Positions 36,123-46,870 of a stretch of 64,000 nucleotides of DNA are shown in pieces. Under the pieces are notes generated by a model. It was not told the DNA's origin, searched no databases, and worked only from the letters and a program-made list of their open reading frames with translations. The position numbers were made by a program, and so were the translations under genes. Origin of the DNA: Chara braunii (taxonomy: Eukaryota > Streptophyta > Charophyceae > Charales > Characeae); contig BFEA01000014.1 in NCBI GenBank assembly GCA_003427395.1, forward strand, positions 1,172,076 through 1,236,075, in the 5' to 3' direction. Each line of letters starts with the position of its first letter. The stretch's first letter is position 1.

Positions 36123-36635
36123 TACAACGGAAAAATTTCGTAGAATTAAATAATTATTCTATAGTAAAATTACATTCTGAATTTTTAATTTTCATTCAGT
36201 CTTAAAAAATGTCATTCCAATTTTAAAATTTTACATCTTACTTGCAAACTTTCATTCCAAGAATAGGGTATCCCTTCTTATTTGGACTGCATGCTAGAGA
36301 TGGAATGAAAGTCTGGATGAGTTCATGAAATATTTTAATTGGACTGTCATTCAAAGAAAGGATTTTCAGTCATAAATAGGTTAATCCAATCTAAATTAGA
36401 AGATATTTGTTATAGTAGAATGAAAATTTAATTAAAACATTTCATAAACTCGTCCAGACTTTTATTCTATCTTGAACAAGTAGATGTAGTTGGAAGGGAA
36501 AACTCATATTTAGACGGGAACTTTTCAAATAAAACTGAAAATTTTAGAATTTGACGAACATTGGAAATATGAAGGATTTTTTGTTTATGGAATGTTTTTT
36601 CAACTTTAATTTCTCGTGGAAATTTTTCTGTTGTA
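36123..36635. mobile_element. AT-rich foldback MITE inside element C
   Basis: The left end TACAACGGAAAAATTTC and right end GAAATTTTTCTGTTGTA are complementary with one or two mismatches, giving a 513-bp element. If TA is the target duplication, the element proper starts with CAAC. A nested inverted repeat occupies 36298-36472 (AGATGGAATGAAAGTCTGG against CCAGACTTTTATTCTATCT). The composition is far more AT-rich than the surrounding 5' module. No coding sequence is present. Confidence 0.8.
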
Positions 36636-37610
36636 GGGAAGCGGCGTTGCAAGATTGAAGGAATAGATTGATACCATTAGGGGGCTGACTATGGAACACG
36701 TTCACAGTGATTCAAAGGACTGTGGACCGTCCTGGAAGGAAGCAAGACGGAGAAAGGACGCGCGCAACATGGACTGCGTGGCGCTGCAAATCAAAGGTTG
36801 TATATACGTGGAGCACCGTGTCGAGCTTTCCGTTGAACACCATTGTCAAGCATGCGGTCACCCTGGTTTTACTGCGTCTCGCTCACTCTTCGACTATAAT
36901 ATAGAGGCGCGTTGCATATGAACAAAGCTTGTTTATGGCGTAGCAACAGTTCGGTTGAGGAGGAGGCTATCATTGCGACTTGTAAGATCGTTGGAGAAGG
37001 GTTAATTGCTGTGATAGTCATAATTCGGCCGTTGTTGCTGCGACCGGTTGCGGTTCTGGATACCCCGCAGCGTATTTTGGTTGTCATCGTGGGGCTCTCA
37101 GGCAATTCAAGGCAACAAGGCCCTTTCACGAGACTTGAGTTTGTTCCCCTCCTATATCTTGAGAGTCTCAACCCCCTCCTTCTGCCTTTCTTAATCTAAG
37201 TCTAATCCTATTCTAAAAGGAAAGCCAAGAGGAAGGCGGCAGGCGGGATTGCAACCGGGAGGACCGCAGCAAGACTCTGTAGGGAGTCATCCCACCGATT
37301 GCGGGAGCTTTGCCGGGACTCAGGAGGAGTTATGGAGGCAGAGAATTGAAAGGTAATCATTGCTTTCCCTCTATAAACCCAACTATAATCCGTACCTGTA
37401 TTTCATGCTATGGTTGAATGGGTATATTGCCTGCATCCCTACTTTGACTTTCGGTTTGATTTTGAGAACACGAACCAGACTAAATAAAGGAAGGTATGTG
37501 CAATGTCAGTTTTAATTTTATTGCTTGACTGAAAACAGATTATGGGATTGCATCGGGGGGGGAAGGATGGGAGGAAGGCAGTATTGCTTGTTTGACTGGG
37601 TCTATCAAAG

Positions 37611-38315
37611 GCTGGGCAAATCTCCATAAGTTTGGGGAGGCTCAGTGCTATGTTTATTTTGAATTGCCTGGAGAACCAGACATGTTCCATAAGTTTGAGT
37701 GGTCTGGTTGCTCTGACTTGTGAAGGCTGATTGTGATTGACTTTTCAGGGACCAAGCATGTTGTTCCATAAGTTTGGGTGGCTTGGTCACATTGTTTACT
37801 TTGGGTTTCTCTCAGTTTCCATAAGTTTGAGTGGTTCGGCCTCTTCCTGCTTTGACTTTAAGAGAATGAATCAGGCTGAGGACCAGACATGTTCCATAAG
37901 TTTGAGTGGTTTTGGTCCAATGCCATGCACATACTGGAACCAAAAGACTATAACTTGGTTATACTTTATTATTATTTTATCTAAGAACAAGCTACTCAGA
38001 GTATGTTCTATAAGTTTGGGTGGTTTGATTATAGTTTATCACAAACTGAAGATAGTATTAACTAATAGTAAATTTATGGTACGAAGGGGCAGACTGAATT
38101 TTGAGCTAAAGATGATCGGTTCAGTTATATGCTACCTTAGAAGACTAAGTGTAGATAATTATATAAAATTGGGATACTTCAACAGTTCAGGGCGACTAGG
38201 GTGGCCTAGTCATATGCCCAAAGAAGATAAAATTTGTTATGTCTTGTGTTTGTGTATACTCAATGGTTGAGCTACACATGTTCCATAAGTTTGGGTGGTC
38301 TAGGTTTATGCCCTG
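37611..38315 (+). repeat. Element C, main hairpin array
   Basis: Hairpins, given as arms: CTGGGC/GCTCAG (37612-37617 with 37640-37645), AACCAGAC/GTCTGGTT (37674-37681 with 37702-37709), GACCAAGC/GCTTGGTC (37750-37757 with 37781-37788), GGACCA/TGGTCC (37880-37885 with 37913-37918), TCAGA/TTTGA near 37996, GACTAGG/CCTAGTC (38194-38200 with 38205-38211, loop shortened to 4 nt) and a weaker one near 38270-38315. Most loops are ATGTTCCATAAGTTTGGGTG or a close variant. One unit near 37815 keeps the loop but has lost its stem. Confidence 0.88.
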
Positions 38316-38574
38316 TGTAAGCTGGGTGTAAAGGGGTAATTTGGGTAAATCATTGAGAGACTATGAACTATTGTTTGATAAAATGATTTTTGGATGGTGA
38401 GAGTAGTTACATTTGTGGTTTGACCTGCATTTGGCTGAGTGAGATTACTACTTAGTCTGAGATCCAGTTTGATAGGTAGTTGTTTTAATTATTCGCCACG
38501 TGTTAGAGCTCTAGAAGTTAGTTTCAATTCCTGCATTTTCTGAGCTAAGTTTTTTTTACTTAGGTCAATTTTTG

Positions 38575-39170
38575 CATTATCTGGGATCTTTTATTATACT
38601 TGGTCTTGTATAAATCTTGGTAAGTCACTTTCTCTACGGGAAACGCTGCCGAAATTTCTACAAAACCAAGAAGTTAGCCAAATTTTGACTTTCAAAAACT
38701 CAATCTGTCTAAATTATATACATGACTTAGTAAAAATCTAGGACGTCTCATTTTCTAAAATGAGTGTTGCCAAAAATTTTGTTGATTCAAAGAGTTAGAC
38801 AAAATTGGACTTTGGGAAGTCAAAGTTATTTTCTAGACTATGGACTTCGCTTTGTATAAATCTTGGAATAACACTTTCTCTACGGGAAGCGTTGCCAAAA
38901 TTTTTACAAATCTAAGAGGTTAGTTGAACTTTATCTTGAAGCCGAACTCAAGTCTGGCTCCTGAGTTTCTATCTGACTTAGTATAAATTTGAAAAGTCTA
39001 TCTTTCTAAAAGAGATGCTGCCCAAATTTTTACTAATTCAGGGAGTTAGACAAAATTTGACTTTCTAGAATTAGAGTTTGAATTTTGTTTTTGTATTTGA
39101 GTTATTATAAATTTTGGGAATACATTTTTCCTACGGGAAGTGCTGCCGAAATTTTTTTAGTTTAGAGGAG
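38575..39170 (+). repeat. Element C, secondary hairpin array
   Basis: Five units alternate between type 1 (CTCTACGGGAAACGCTGCCG or close) and type 2 (CTCATTTT-CT-AAAATGAG followed by TGTTGCC, a perfect 8-bp hairpin at 38747-38764). Each is followed about 20 bases later by a GAAGTTAG or GAGTTAGACAAAA-type sequence. The spacing is about 120-130 bp. The same alternation occurs in B, D and A. Confidence 0.8.
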
Positions 39171-40952
39171 TTAGATTATATTTTGATAGGTAATGACTCT
39201 AGCAATCCACCCTGAATAGGGGAGACGCTGCCATAGGTCTCCCTTACATTAGGCATTGGGTTAGAGGCAAGCCTATAATTAGCTTGTAGAAGGGTCTTGG
39301 GTGAGAATGTGTTATGGAGATGTATTCTCTATACACTTATGAATTTAGTTTGGGGGTTGGCCTGTCTTATGTTACAGGTCTTCTTGATCGATTGATTCAG
39401 GATTTGGGCTAGATTCAGCTTGATCCTATCAGTATCACCTTCTATTATCACAGATAACAGGTCGGTTGCCGATTCGTCGGTCTACGACTCAACTCCAATT
39501 CACCCTCAATATTCAACCTAAAAAGGTTTTAGCCTTGGTGATTTTTATTGTTTTATTAAGGTTTCACCCGGATTTTTATTGAATGGTCATTTAACAAAGG
39601 TACTGAGTATTTAATTATGGAAGGTTGGGCAAAGGTTGGGGCTTGCATGCTAAAGCGAGGGGTATAAGTATAAAGGTTGGTTGAAGTTGACTCCGTGTAG
39701 TGTGTGTGTTTTTCTTTTTGTTGACTCTTTGATGTGATTGCAGGTATGTTTTGTGGTTCGAATTTTAGATTTGACTGTCTGAGATCATACACATATATAC
39801 GGTTGTAAGGAGTCTCGCTGTAACTGTGAGAAGTGATCGTCACATACTTATACCTACTTTATATATATACATGTATATACCTATGTTGGGTGTTCGCGTG
39901 GCCTGAGGGGCTCACGCTTAAGGGTTTAATTGGGGTCGAGGTTGGGAAAGGAAGGGAAGTTTCCTCCCTGTACTGATTGTTTGTTTTTTAGAGATTTCTT
40001 AGTTGAACATTGGTCCTGGGCCTGGATTCGCGGTCCTTATCCAGGACATCCCAGGTCTTAGACTCTGCATGGAAGGGATCACCCCCCGTGCAGAACCTAT
40101 TTGTCCTGCCTGCCAGGACACTCAGCCTAAAAACCGGAGGTGTCGCGGAGGCCGCACGGCTATTCCTTCTGCCGTGCAATATCGTGAAGGGGTAGACTTT
40201 CACGATACTTCGAATCTGACACTTGAGTGTCATAGGCGGTACTCGGATCCACGAGGGATCGCTTGATTATGGACACTACATAGTACGCCATTATTGCGAC
40301 CGCTTGCATACGCTTGCATTGCGAGTCGATATGAGTTAGCCCTAAGTCCACACGGTTTTATGCTAAAGTCTTGAGCGCCCCGCATATTAGATTTTTCGCA
40401 TCAGAAAGTTATGGGATAACTACTAAGAGACTGGGAGTGTTGTCGCGTTGTTTGTTCTGTGTCGTTCTGTATATGTACACGTGGTGTGTAGGATACGTCA
40501 TGGTCGACCGATGACGGATCGTTCTTGGGACCTCAACCCCCCAATGCGTCGATTCACGTGCGGGTCCAATAGAGGAGTAAAATCGCGCGTACCCCCAATG
40601 CTACAAGTGTACGAGAAACGCCCTCGGTTGGTCCACCTCTATGATTGCAGATGATTAACTTTCGTACTGTGGACTGGTAGCTCGGCGGGGATACGCCCAC
40701 CGAAGGGAGGTGACAACTCCCGTAAGGTGAAGGTAAGTCGTGCCTCGCATAGGCCCTATCCTGTCGTAGGGGCTCGTGAGAGGTAAGGTTGGTGCACTTG
40801 GCCGAAGCGGCTTGCGGAAGCTCCATATGCATTTGCAACGAGGAAGTACACCAACTCCTGCGTGACGCGGCCAGGAGGGTCCCGCCTCGCTGGTGCGGTG
40901 CTGAACCGATGCGCTCGATACCAGTGCTATGTTTATTTTGAATTGTCTGGAG

Positions 40953-41613
40953 AACCAGACATGTTTCATAAGTTTGGATGGTCTGGTTGCTTTGACTTTT
41001 GAGGGCTGACTGTGATTGGCTTTTCAAGGATCAAGCATGTTTCATAAGTTTGGGTGACTTGGTCGCCTTGTTTACTTTGGGTTTCTTTCGATTTCTTTTT
41101 ATTCTGAACGATGGGGTCTGAGCATGTTCCATAACTTTGGGTGGTTCTACCTCTTCCTGTTTTATTTAAGGAAATGAATCAGACAGAGGACCAGACATGT
41201 TCCATAAGTTTGGGTGGTGTTGGTCCAATATCACGCACATGTTGGAACCAGAAGACTATAATTTGACTATGTTCTATTACTACATTACTTATGAACAAGC
41301 TAGTCAGACAGAGCTCCATAAGTTTGGGTGGTCTGACGATAGTTTATCACAAACAAAAGAAAGTATTAACTAAGACTAAACTTGTGGTAAGAAGGGATAG
41401 GCTGATCCCCGAGCTAAAGATGATTGGTTCAGTCATATGCTACCTTAAAAGACTAATGCAGATAATTATGTAAAACTTAGATACTTAAACAATTCAGGGC
41501 GACTAGGGTGGCCTAGTCATGTGCCCAAGGAAGAAAAAAAATGTTGTGCTCTTTGTTTGTGTATACTTGATGGTTAAGCTAGACATGTTTCATAAGTTTG
41601 GGTGGTTTGGCTT
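40953..41613 (+). repeat. Element B, main hairpin array
   Basis: Arms: AACCAGAC/GTCTGGTT (40953-40960 with 40981-40988), GATCAAG/CTTGGTC (41029-41035 with 41058-41064, one G-T pair), GGACCA/TGGTCC near 41189-41226, GTCAGAC/GTCTGAC (41303-41309 with 41331-41337), GACTAGG/CCTAGTC (41501-41507 with 41512-41518) and AAGCTAGAC/GTTTGGCTT (41576-41584 with 41605-41613, wobble pairs). Loops match those of element C. Confidence 0.88.
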
Positions 41614-41884
41614 TATGCGTTATGTAAGCTGGGTATAAATGGATAAATTATTGAAAGGCTATGAACTATTGTTTGACAAGGTTGACTTTGGGTAAGTGAG
41701 AATATTTACCTTTGTGGTTTGACTTGCATGTGGTTGAGTGAGATCACTACTTAGTCTGAGTTTCAGTTGATAAGTAGTTGCTTTAGTTGTTCGCCACGTG
41801 CTAGAGTCATACGAGTTAGTTTCAAATTCCTGCATTTTCTGAGCTAAGTTTATTTTACTTAGGTCAATTCCTGCATTTTCTAGA

Positions 41885-42460
41885 ATCTTTTATTATACTT
41901 GGTTTTATATAAATCTTGGTAAGTCACTTTCCCTACGGGAAGCGTTGCTAAAATTTCTACAAAATCAAGGAGTTAGTAAGATTTTGTTTTTTTTAAGGTT
42001 CCATTTGTCGGACTTTTGGCTTAGTAAAAATTTAGAAAGCCTCCTTTTTTCAAAATGAGTGTTGCTCAAATTTTTACAACTTCAGGGAGTTAAACAAAAA
42101 TTGGACTCTGAGAAGTCAAAGTCATTTTGGATTATAAACTTAGTTTTGTATAAATCTTGGATTAACATTTTTCTAAAAGGAATAGTACCGAAATTTCTAC
42201 AAATCTAAGGAGTTAGTTAAAATTTTGTCTCAGAACTCATGTCTTGTTTCTGAGTTCATACCTGACTTAGTAAAAATTTGAAAAGACTTCTTTTCTAAAT
42301 GGAGTGTTGCCCAAATTTTTACTTATTCAGGGAGTTGGACAAAAATTAACTTTCCAAGATTAAATATTATTTTTGTTTTCATATCTAAGTCATTATAAAT
42401 TCTGAGAAGACACTTTTCCTACGGGAAACGCTGCCGAAATTTTCTTAGTTTAGACGAGTT
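41885..42460 (+). repeat. Element B, secondary hairpin array
   Basis: The same alternating units as in C: CCCTACGGGAAGCGTTGC near 41930, CAAAATGAGTGTTGC near 42050, CTAAAAGGAATAGTACCG near 42172, a type 2 unit near 42300 and CCTACGGGAAACGCTGCCG near 42418. Confidence 0.78.
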
Positions 42461-44873
42461 ACATTATATTTTGAAAGGTGGCGGCCCTAGCAATCCACTC
42501 TGGATTAGGGAGATGCTACCATAGGTCTGCCTTGCGTTGAGCACTGACTTAGAGGCAGACTTAGGCTTAGCTTGTAGAAGGGTCTTATGTGAGAATGTGT
42601 TATGGAGCTATATTCTTCATAAAGTTATGAATTTAGCTTAGAGATTGACATATCTTGTGTTACAGGTCTTCATGATCGATTGATTCAGGATTTGGGTTAG
42701 ATTAAACTTGATCCTACAATGATCATCTTCTGTTATCACTGATAACAGGTCGGTTGCCGACTCGTTGGTTTACGATTCAACTCCAATTCATTCTTGTCAC
42801 TCAACCTAAAGGCTTTAGCCCTGTGGTTTGAAATGTTTCATTTTGTTTTTTACCCAGACTTTATTGAATGGCTATTGTGTTTTTACCCAGACTTTATTGA
42901 ATGACCATTTAACAAAGGTACTGAGTATTTTATTGTTGGAAGAGTGCGCAAAGGTAAAGGTTTGTGAGGCTAAAGCGAAGGGTGTGAGCGCAGAGAATAG
43001 TTGAAGTTGACCGCGTGTAGTGCATAGACTTTTGGTTGAATCTTTGATGTGATGGCATGTATGTTTGGTGGTTTGGACTTTGGAATTGACTGTCTGCGAT
43101 CATCTACATATATATGGCTTAGAAGAGCCTCCACTGTGATTGTGAGAAGTGATCGTCACATATTAATAACCCTTATATATATATATATATATATATGTAA
43201 ATACATATGTTTTGAGTGTTTCTCGTGGTCTACTGTGAGAGAAAAGGGAGATCTCATGTTATACTTTGTTTTTAAGAGTTTTTATAGTTGGACGTTGTAG
43301 TCCGTGACGGTCGTCAAAGTCAAACCCCTTGATTTCTCTTCAGGCCCTGGATGATGGAGCCAATCTCCAAGGCGATAAGAGATGATTGCCACCACAGGTA
43401 TGAACCTGTGTACCACCCACTCTTCGCCGGGTGCCGAAGAGGGTGTGGTTTTACAACCGTTGTCGGTGCGAATACCCTTACAAGGGTATCCGCCTTAGTT
43501 TTTGCAAGTGGCAGAAAATGGTTTTGGTTTAAAGTTTAAGTATACCGCGCTAGGCGCGGCTGTGTCTGTGATTACGTTGACAGGATAGTTGATTAGAGTA
43601 AAGAGTGCGTGGGCGCGCAGGTTTAAGGCGCGCGTGATTCATCCCCTGATGTTGATTACGAAAACGGCGCGGACGCCGGTCTGTTTAGTTTTATTTTTTT
43701 TCTTATCTTTAAATATTTTTATTTTTGGTTATTCTTGATTAAACTAGGATTTAAAGGATATTTTTCGGTGATTTGGTATGTTTGACCGAGTCGAGCGCGC
43801 GTGCGGAGAACAACCCCAATGACGGCATCGGCAACGACGGTGCGACTTCGTGCAGTGAGCGGGGTGTCGTGGGATGGCGCATGATGGCTTTCCCCTGTTG
43901 ATGATTGTAAAGTCGACGCGGATGCCGGTTGGCTCATATTATTATTTTTTGTAAGTACTATTTTCACAATCCGACGTTTGACTCAGACGTGACGTCGGGT
44001 TTAGTGACCGCCACGACGGCGGGAAGTCTCGAGTACGCGCCTTTTGGCGAACCGCTTGGATTCCTGCCTATTCGGGTTGCTGACAAAATTCCCCTAGCCT
44101 GCCTGTCCCGAAAGGTCGGGCTGAGTGGTCTGACGTGCATGCGAGCCGGCGGGCGATTAGCCCACGAGCCGGGAGAGAGCTTGAGTAGCGGGGTTTCCTT
44201 TTTCCGCAGGAGTACCGTTCTTTCCCCGCCACCCGAGGTAGAGAGGTTGGGCGTAGGGATGCCCACGGGACTCTGCCCCGCATCGGACTTCAAAGTTCTC
44301 ATTTGAATACTTACTACTACCGGGGCCGGTATTGGGCCCGTTCCTACCCAAGCCACGCTTAGGCTTGCAACTGGCCCGCATCTGCGACCTTGCCGGGTGT
44401 TGGGAGAAACGAAGGTGGGACTTACCTGTTGCGAGGCCGAAGAGGTAGCGGTAGGCTCTGCCTGAGCTTAGCAGAACAGCGGAGACTGTGGCGGGCTGGC
44501 AGCGGTACCAACTGATTACATCGCCCGTCGGGCTTGGGTATAGGGACGAAAGACTAATCGAACCGTCTAGTAGTTGAGTCCCTCCGAGGTTCCCCTCAGG
44601 ATGGCCGGAGCTTGGGCCAATCGGTCGGAGCGGGCGGAGGAACTGACCGGACAGCGCTGCGTAGCAACAGGGCGAGGCTAGGCAGCGGATAGCAAACGGA
44701 GTATGATCGCCATCAGGGACGAGTGAACCCGGGGGCAGTATTGCACCAGGTGCATACAGCGGAGAGGGTGGCCGAGCGGGCTGAAGGCAATAGCTGTAGC
44801 GGGTGGGGCGCAGCAGGGGAGCGACGAGACAGCAATGGTGAAGCAGCTTGGAGGAAGGACTGAAAAAGGGAAT

Positions 44874-45596
44874 GAATCCAGGCGCGTTTTCGCACTGGAT
44901 TCACTCGAAGAAAGAAGCAATGGAGGAAGCATAGCAGGCAGGGAGAAAAGTGGATAGTTCGCCCAATTCTTGGCAGAATCGGGCGCTGAAAGGTGATGGG
45001 TAGGGGTTATCGGCGTAGGTGAGGTAGATTATGAAGTTAGTTTTAGTAAAGGATTGGTAGAATGGTGGGTTAGTAGAAAAATCGGTGCGCTAAAGCTATG
45101 GCGGAGGTATGGAAGGAGAGGGAGAGAATGAGCGTAGCCCGCTCAATTCCGAGCTGATTCGGAGGAGGGGGGAGTCGTTCCTGGGGTTTTGGCCCCGGGC
45201 GATTTCAATGATAGGGTTAGATTTGGGGGAGGGGTACTAGTTTACGAGCTATAAGAGAAGAGCCCTGCGCCAGAGGTATTGGGGAGTAGAGATGGCAGGG
45301 AAAGAGGTGAATGAACCTGGACGTGTTAGCGTGCCAGGTACTTTCGGAAATGGGCGACGGGAAGGAGAGGAGTGATGGGCAGCGTTGAGGCAGCGTAGAG
45401 ACGAGCGCTGAGGCAGCGACTACGGGCGCTAAGTCGGTGAGACAGGGCGGAGGGTGAAGGCAGTAGCCCGGTGAAGATGGAATGACTCTGACCCAGAATT
45501 GCGTCTGGGTGCATTCGGAGATGGGGCTAGAGATGACGATGGTGGGAAGAAAATGAAAACGTGTGCCCCGCTCATTTCTTAGCGAAATCGAGCGGG
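44874..45596 (+). repeat. Element D, 5'-module GC hairpins
   Basis: Well-formed hairpins: GAATCCAG-GCG/CGC-a-CTGGATTC (44874-44902), CGCCC-a-ATTCT/AGAAT-c-GGGCG (44960-44985), ACCTGGACG/CGT-g-CCAGGT (45315-45339), ACCCAGA/TCTGGGT (45491-45510) and CCCCGCTC-ATTTC/GAAAT-c-GAGCGGGG (45565-45596). Related hairpins with other stems lie in B (30846-30870, 30930-30953, 31106-31135) and C (34959-34980). The flanking word GAATGA or GAACGAA recurs before several of them. Confidence 0.8.
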
Positions 45597-46870
45597 GAAA
45601 GGAGCGAACCATAGGTTCTTGAGTGGTGCGAGTTAGATGGAGAGTTAGATTTAGCGTAGAAAAAACGGATTAGTTGAACCAATACTTTGAGTTGTGCGTA
45701 GGAAGGGTAAGGAAAGGGGAAGATGCGGAGTACGTACCTGCAGTGCCTGTGAGAGAGGGGAGCAAGGCAGGTACCTAACAGGGAGGAGTTTCACTCACAC
45801 CCCTGCGCCTCTGAGACCGGCAGTGAGTTATGGACCGTGAGTGCACAAGTTAGCACAGGAGAAGGGTAAAGGAGGACTTACCTGCCGGTGTCGTGGACAG
45901 CAGATTGGGTCGCCAGGAAAAGCCGTAGTGAGGGTGCAGCCCCTCTGGTTCTGAGCTACCTGCGCATGACGGTAGCCTGTGTACTCAGTGTTTGCATGTA
46001 TTTCGGTCGCTACCATGGATTCCTGACGTACAATTGGGTTACCGTGGGTGTAGGCGAGACCGTGACCAGCTAGATTGTTGTGGCTACAGTTGTACGTTTA
46101 TTGGCTCCGGCCTGGTGAGGCGGAGTTTGTGGTTGGCACGGTGGTCGCGAACAGTGTTGCGCGACCATTAGAAAACGAGGCCGCGAGTGCCGCACTCTGG
46201 CGGCTAGCTGTGTATAGTTGACTTGCCAGTGCGCCCGACCTGCTCTTGCCTTGCTACCACGTACGACGGCTATGTGCGCCACACACATGAAGTGGGGTGC
46301 CGCTGGAGAACCAACAGGCAGCAGTTTGACTTTGGGCTGACCAGGCCATGCGATTCGGCCGCCATTGCGGGGCGCTCAGGAGCTAAAAGATTACAAGGCC
46401 CTCTCCAGTGAGCTTGAGTGCACCCCTCTTGGATCTGAGAGACTCAATACTTCTCTGTCTGCCCTTCTTACTCTAAGTCTGGTCCTGTTCTGAGAGGAAG
46501 GCGGCAGGCGGGATTGCAACCCGTAGGTCCGCGTCCAGACTCTGTGGGGAGTCCACCCACCGATTGCGGGAGCCCTGCCGGTACTCAGGAGGAGTTCTGG
46601 AGGCAGGGAATTGTCAGGTAAACCACTTCCATCTGTACAACCTACTACCACCCATGTTTGTTTATCCCCTTGCAGTATGACTGTTGTATGCATGAGGTTA
46701 TCCCTATGGTTTTTGCTTTCTCTTCAGGACCCAATCAGACTGAATGGAAGGAACGTGTGAGTGTGAAGCCTAAGTTTCTTCTTTATTTTGGTTGAAAGCA
46801 GGCAAAGGGATAAACTGGGGGAAGATGGGAGGAAGGCAGTCTTGCATGCGTTTGGAAGGGTCAACCAAAG

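Larger units (their letters stand above)
33034..40920 (+). mobile_element. Hairpin-array element C (complete, inserted in B)
   Basis: A 7,887-bp copy from TGTCAGTGCG (33034) to GCGCTCGATA (40920). Flanks are CCTG on the left and CCAG on the right; the same site in intact copies reads GAGGCTCAGTGCTATG, so the element sits in B with a probable 4-bp duplication. Order within it: 5' module (33034-37050) with a terminal palindrome and GC-rich hairpins; a conserved block with GGCGGGATTGCAACC (about 37237); main hairpin array (37611-38315); secondary array (38575-39170); GATAACAGGTCGGTTGCCGA (about 39465); a TA-rich run (39860); and a GC-rich 3' module (39895-40920). No LTR pair and no coding frame were found. 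A 513-bp foldback is inserted at 36123. Confidence 0.82.
40921..43460 (+). mobile_element. Hairpin-array element B, middle part
   Basis: It resumes B exactly where C interrupted it: CCAGTGCTATGTTTATTTT continues the first main-array hairpin broken at 33033. It carries the main array (40953-41613), the secondary array (41885-42460), the GATAACAGGTCGGTTGCCGA block near 42744, the TA-rich run near 43175 and the start of the 3' module. It ends at ACAACCGT (43460), where element D begins. Confidence 0.82.

Noticed and set aside
37737-38270. 177-codon plus-strand frame in element C
   Set aside because: It overlies the hairpin array; the homologous stretches of B and D do not keep the frame, so it is not under protein selection.
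37611-38315. CRISPR-like array (short repeat separated by variable sequence)
   Set aside because: The variable parts are the stems, complementary to each other across a conserved loop; spacing is irregular and there are no cas genes in this eukaryotic sequence.
39895-40920. Ribosomal RNA gene or self-splicing intron in the GC-rich, structured 3' module
   Set aside because: Despite many hairpins I recognise no conserved rRNA or group I/II core sequence, and the module recurs only as part of the hairpin-array element.
33034-40920. Conventional LTR retrotransposon with two LTRs
   Set aside because: The 5' end (TGTCAGTGCG and its palindrome) does not recur as a direct repeat near the 3' end, and no gag-pol frame is present.
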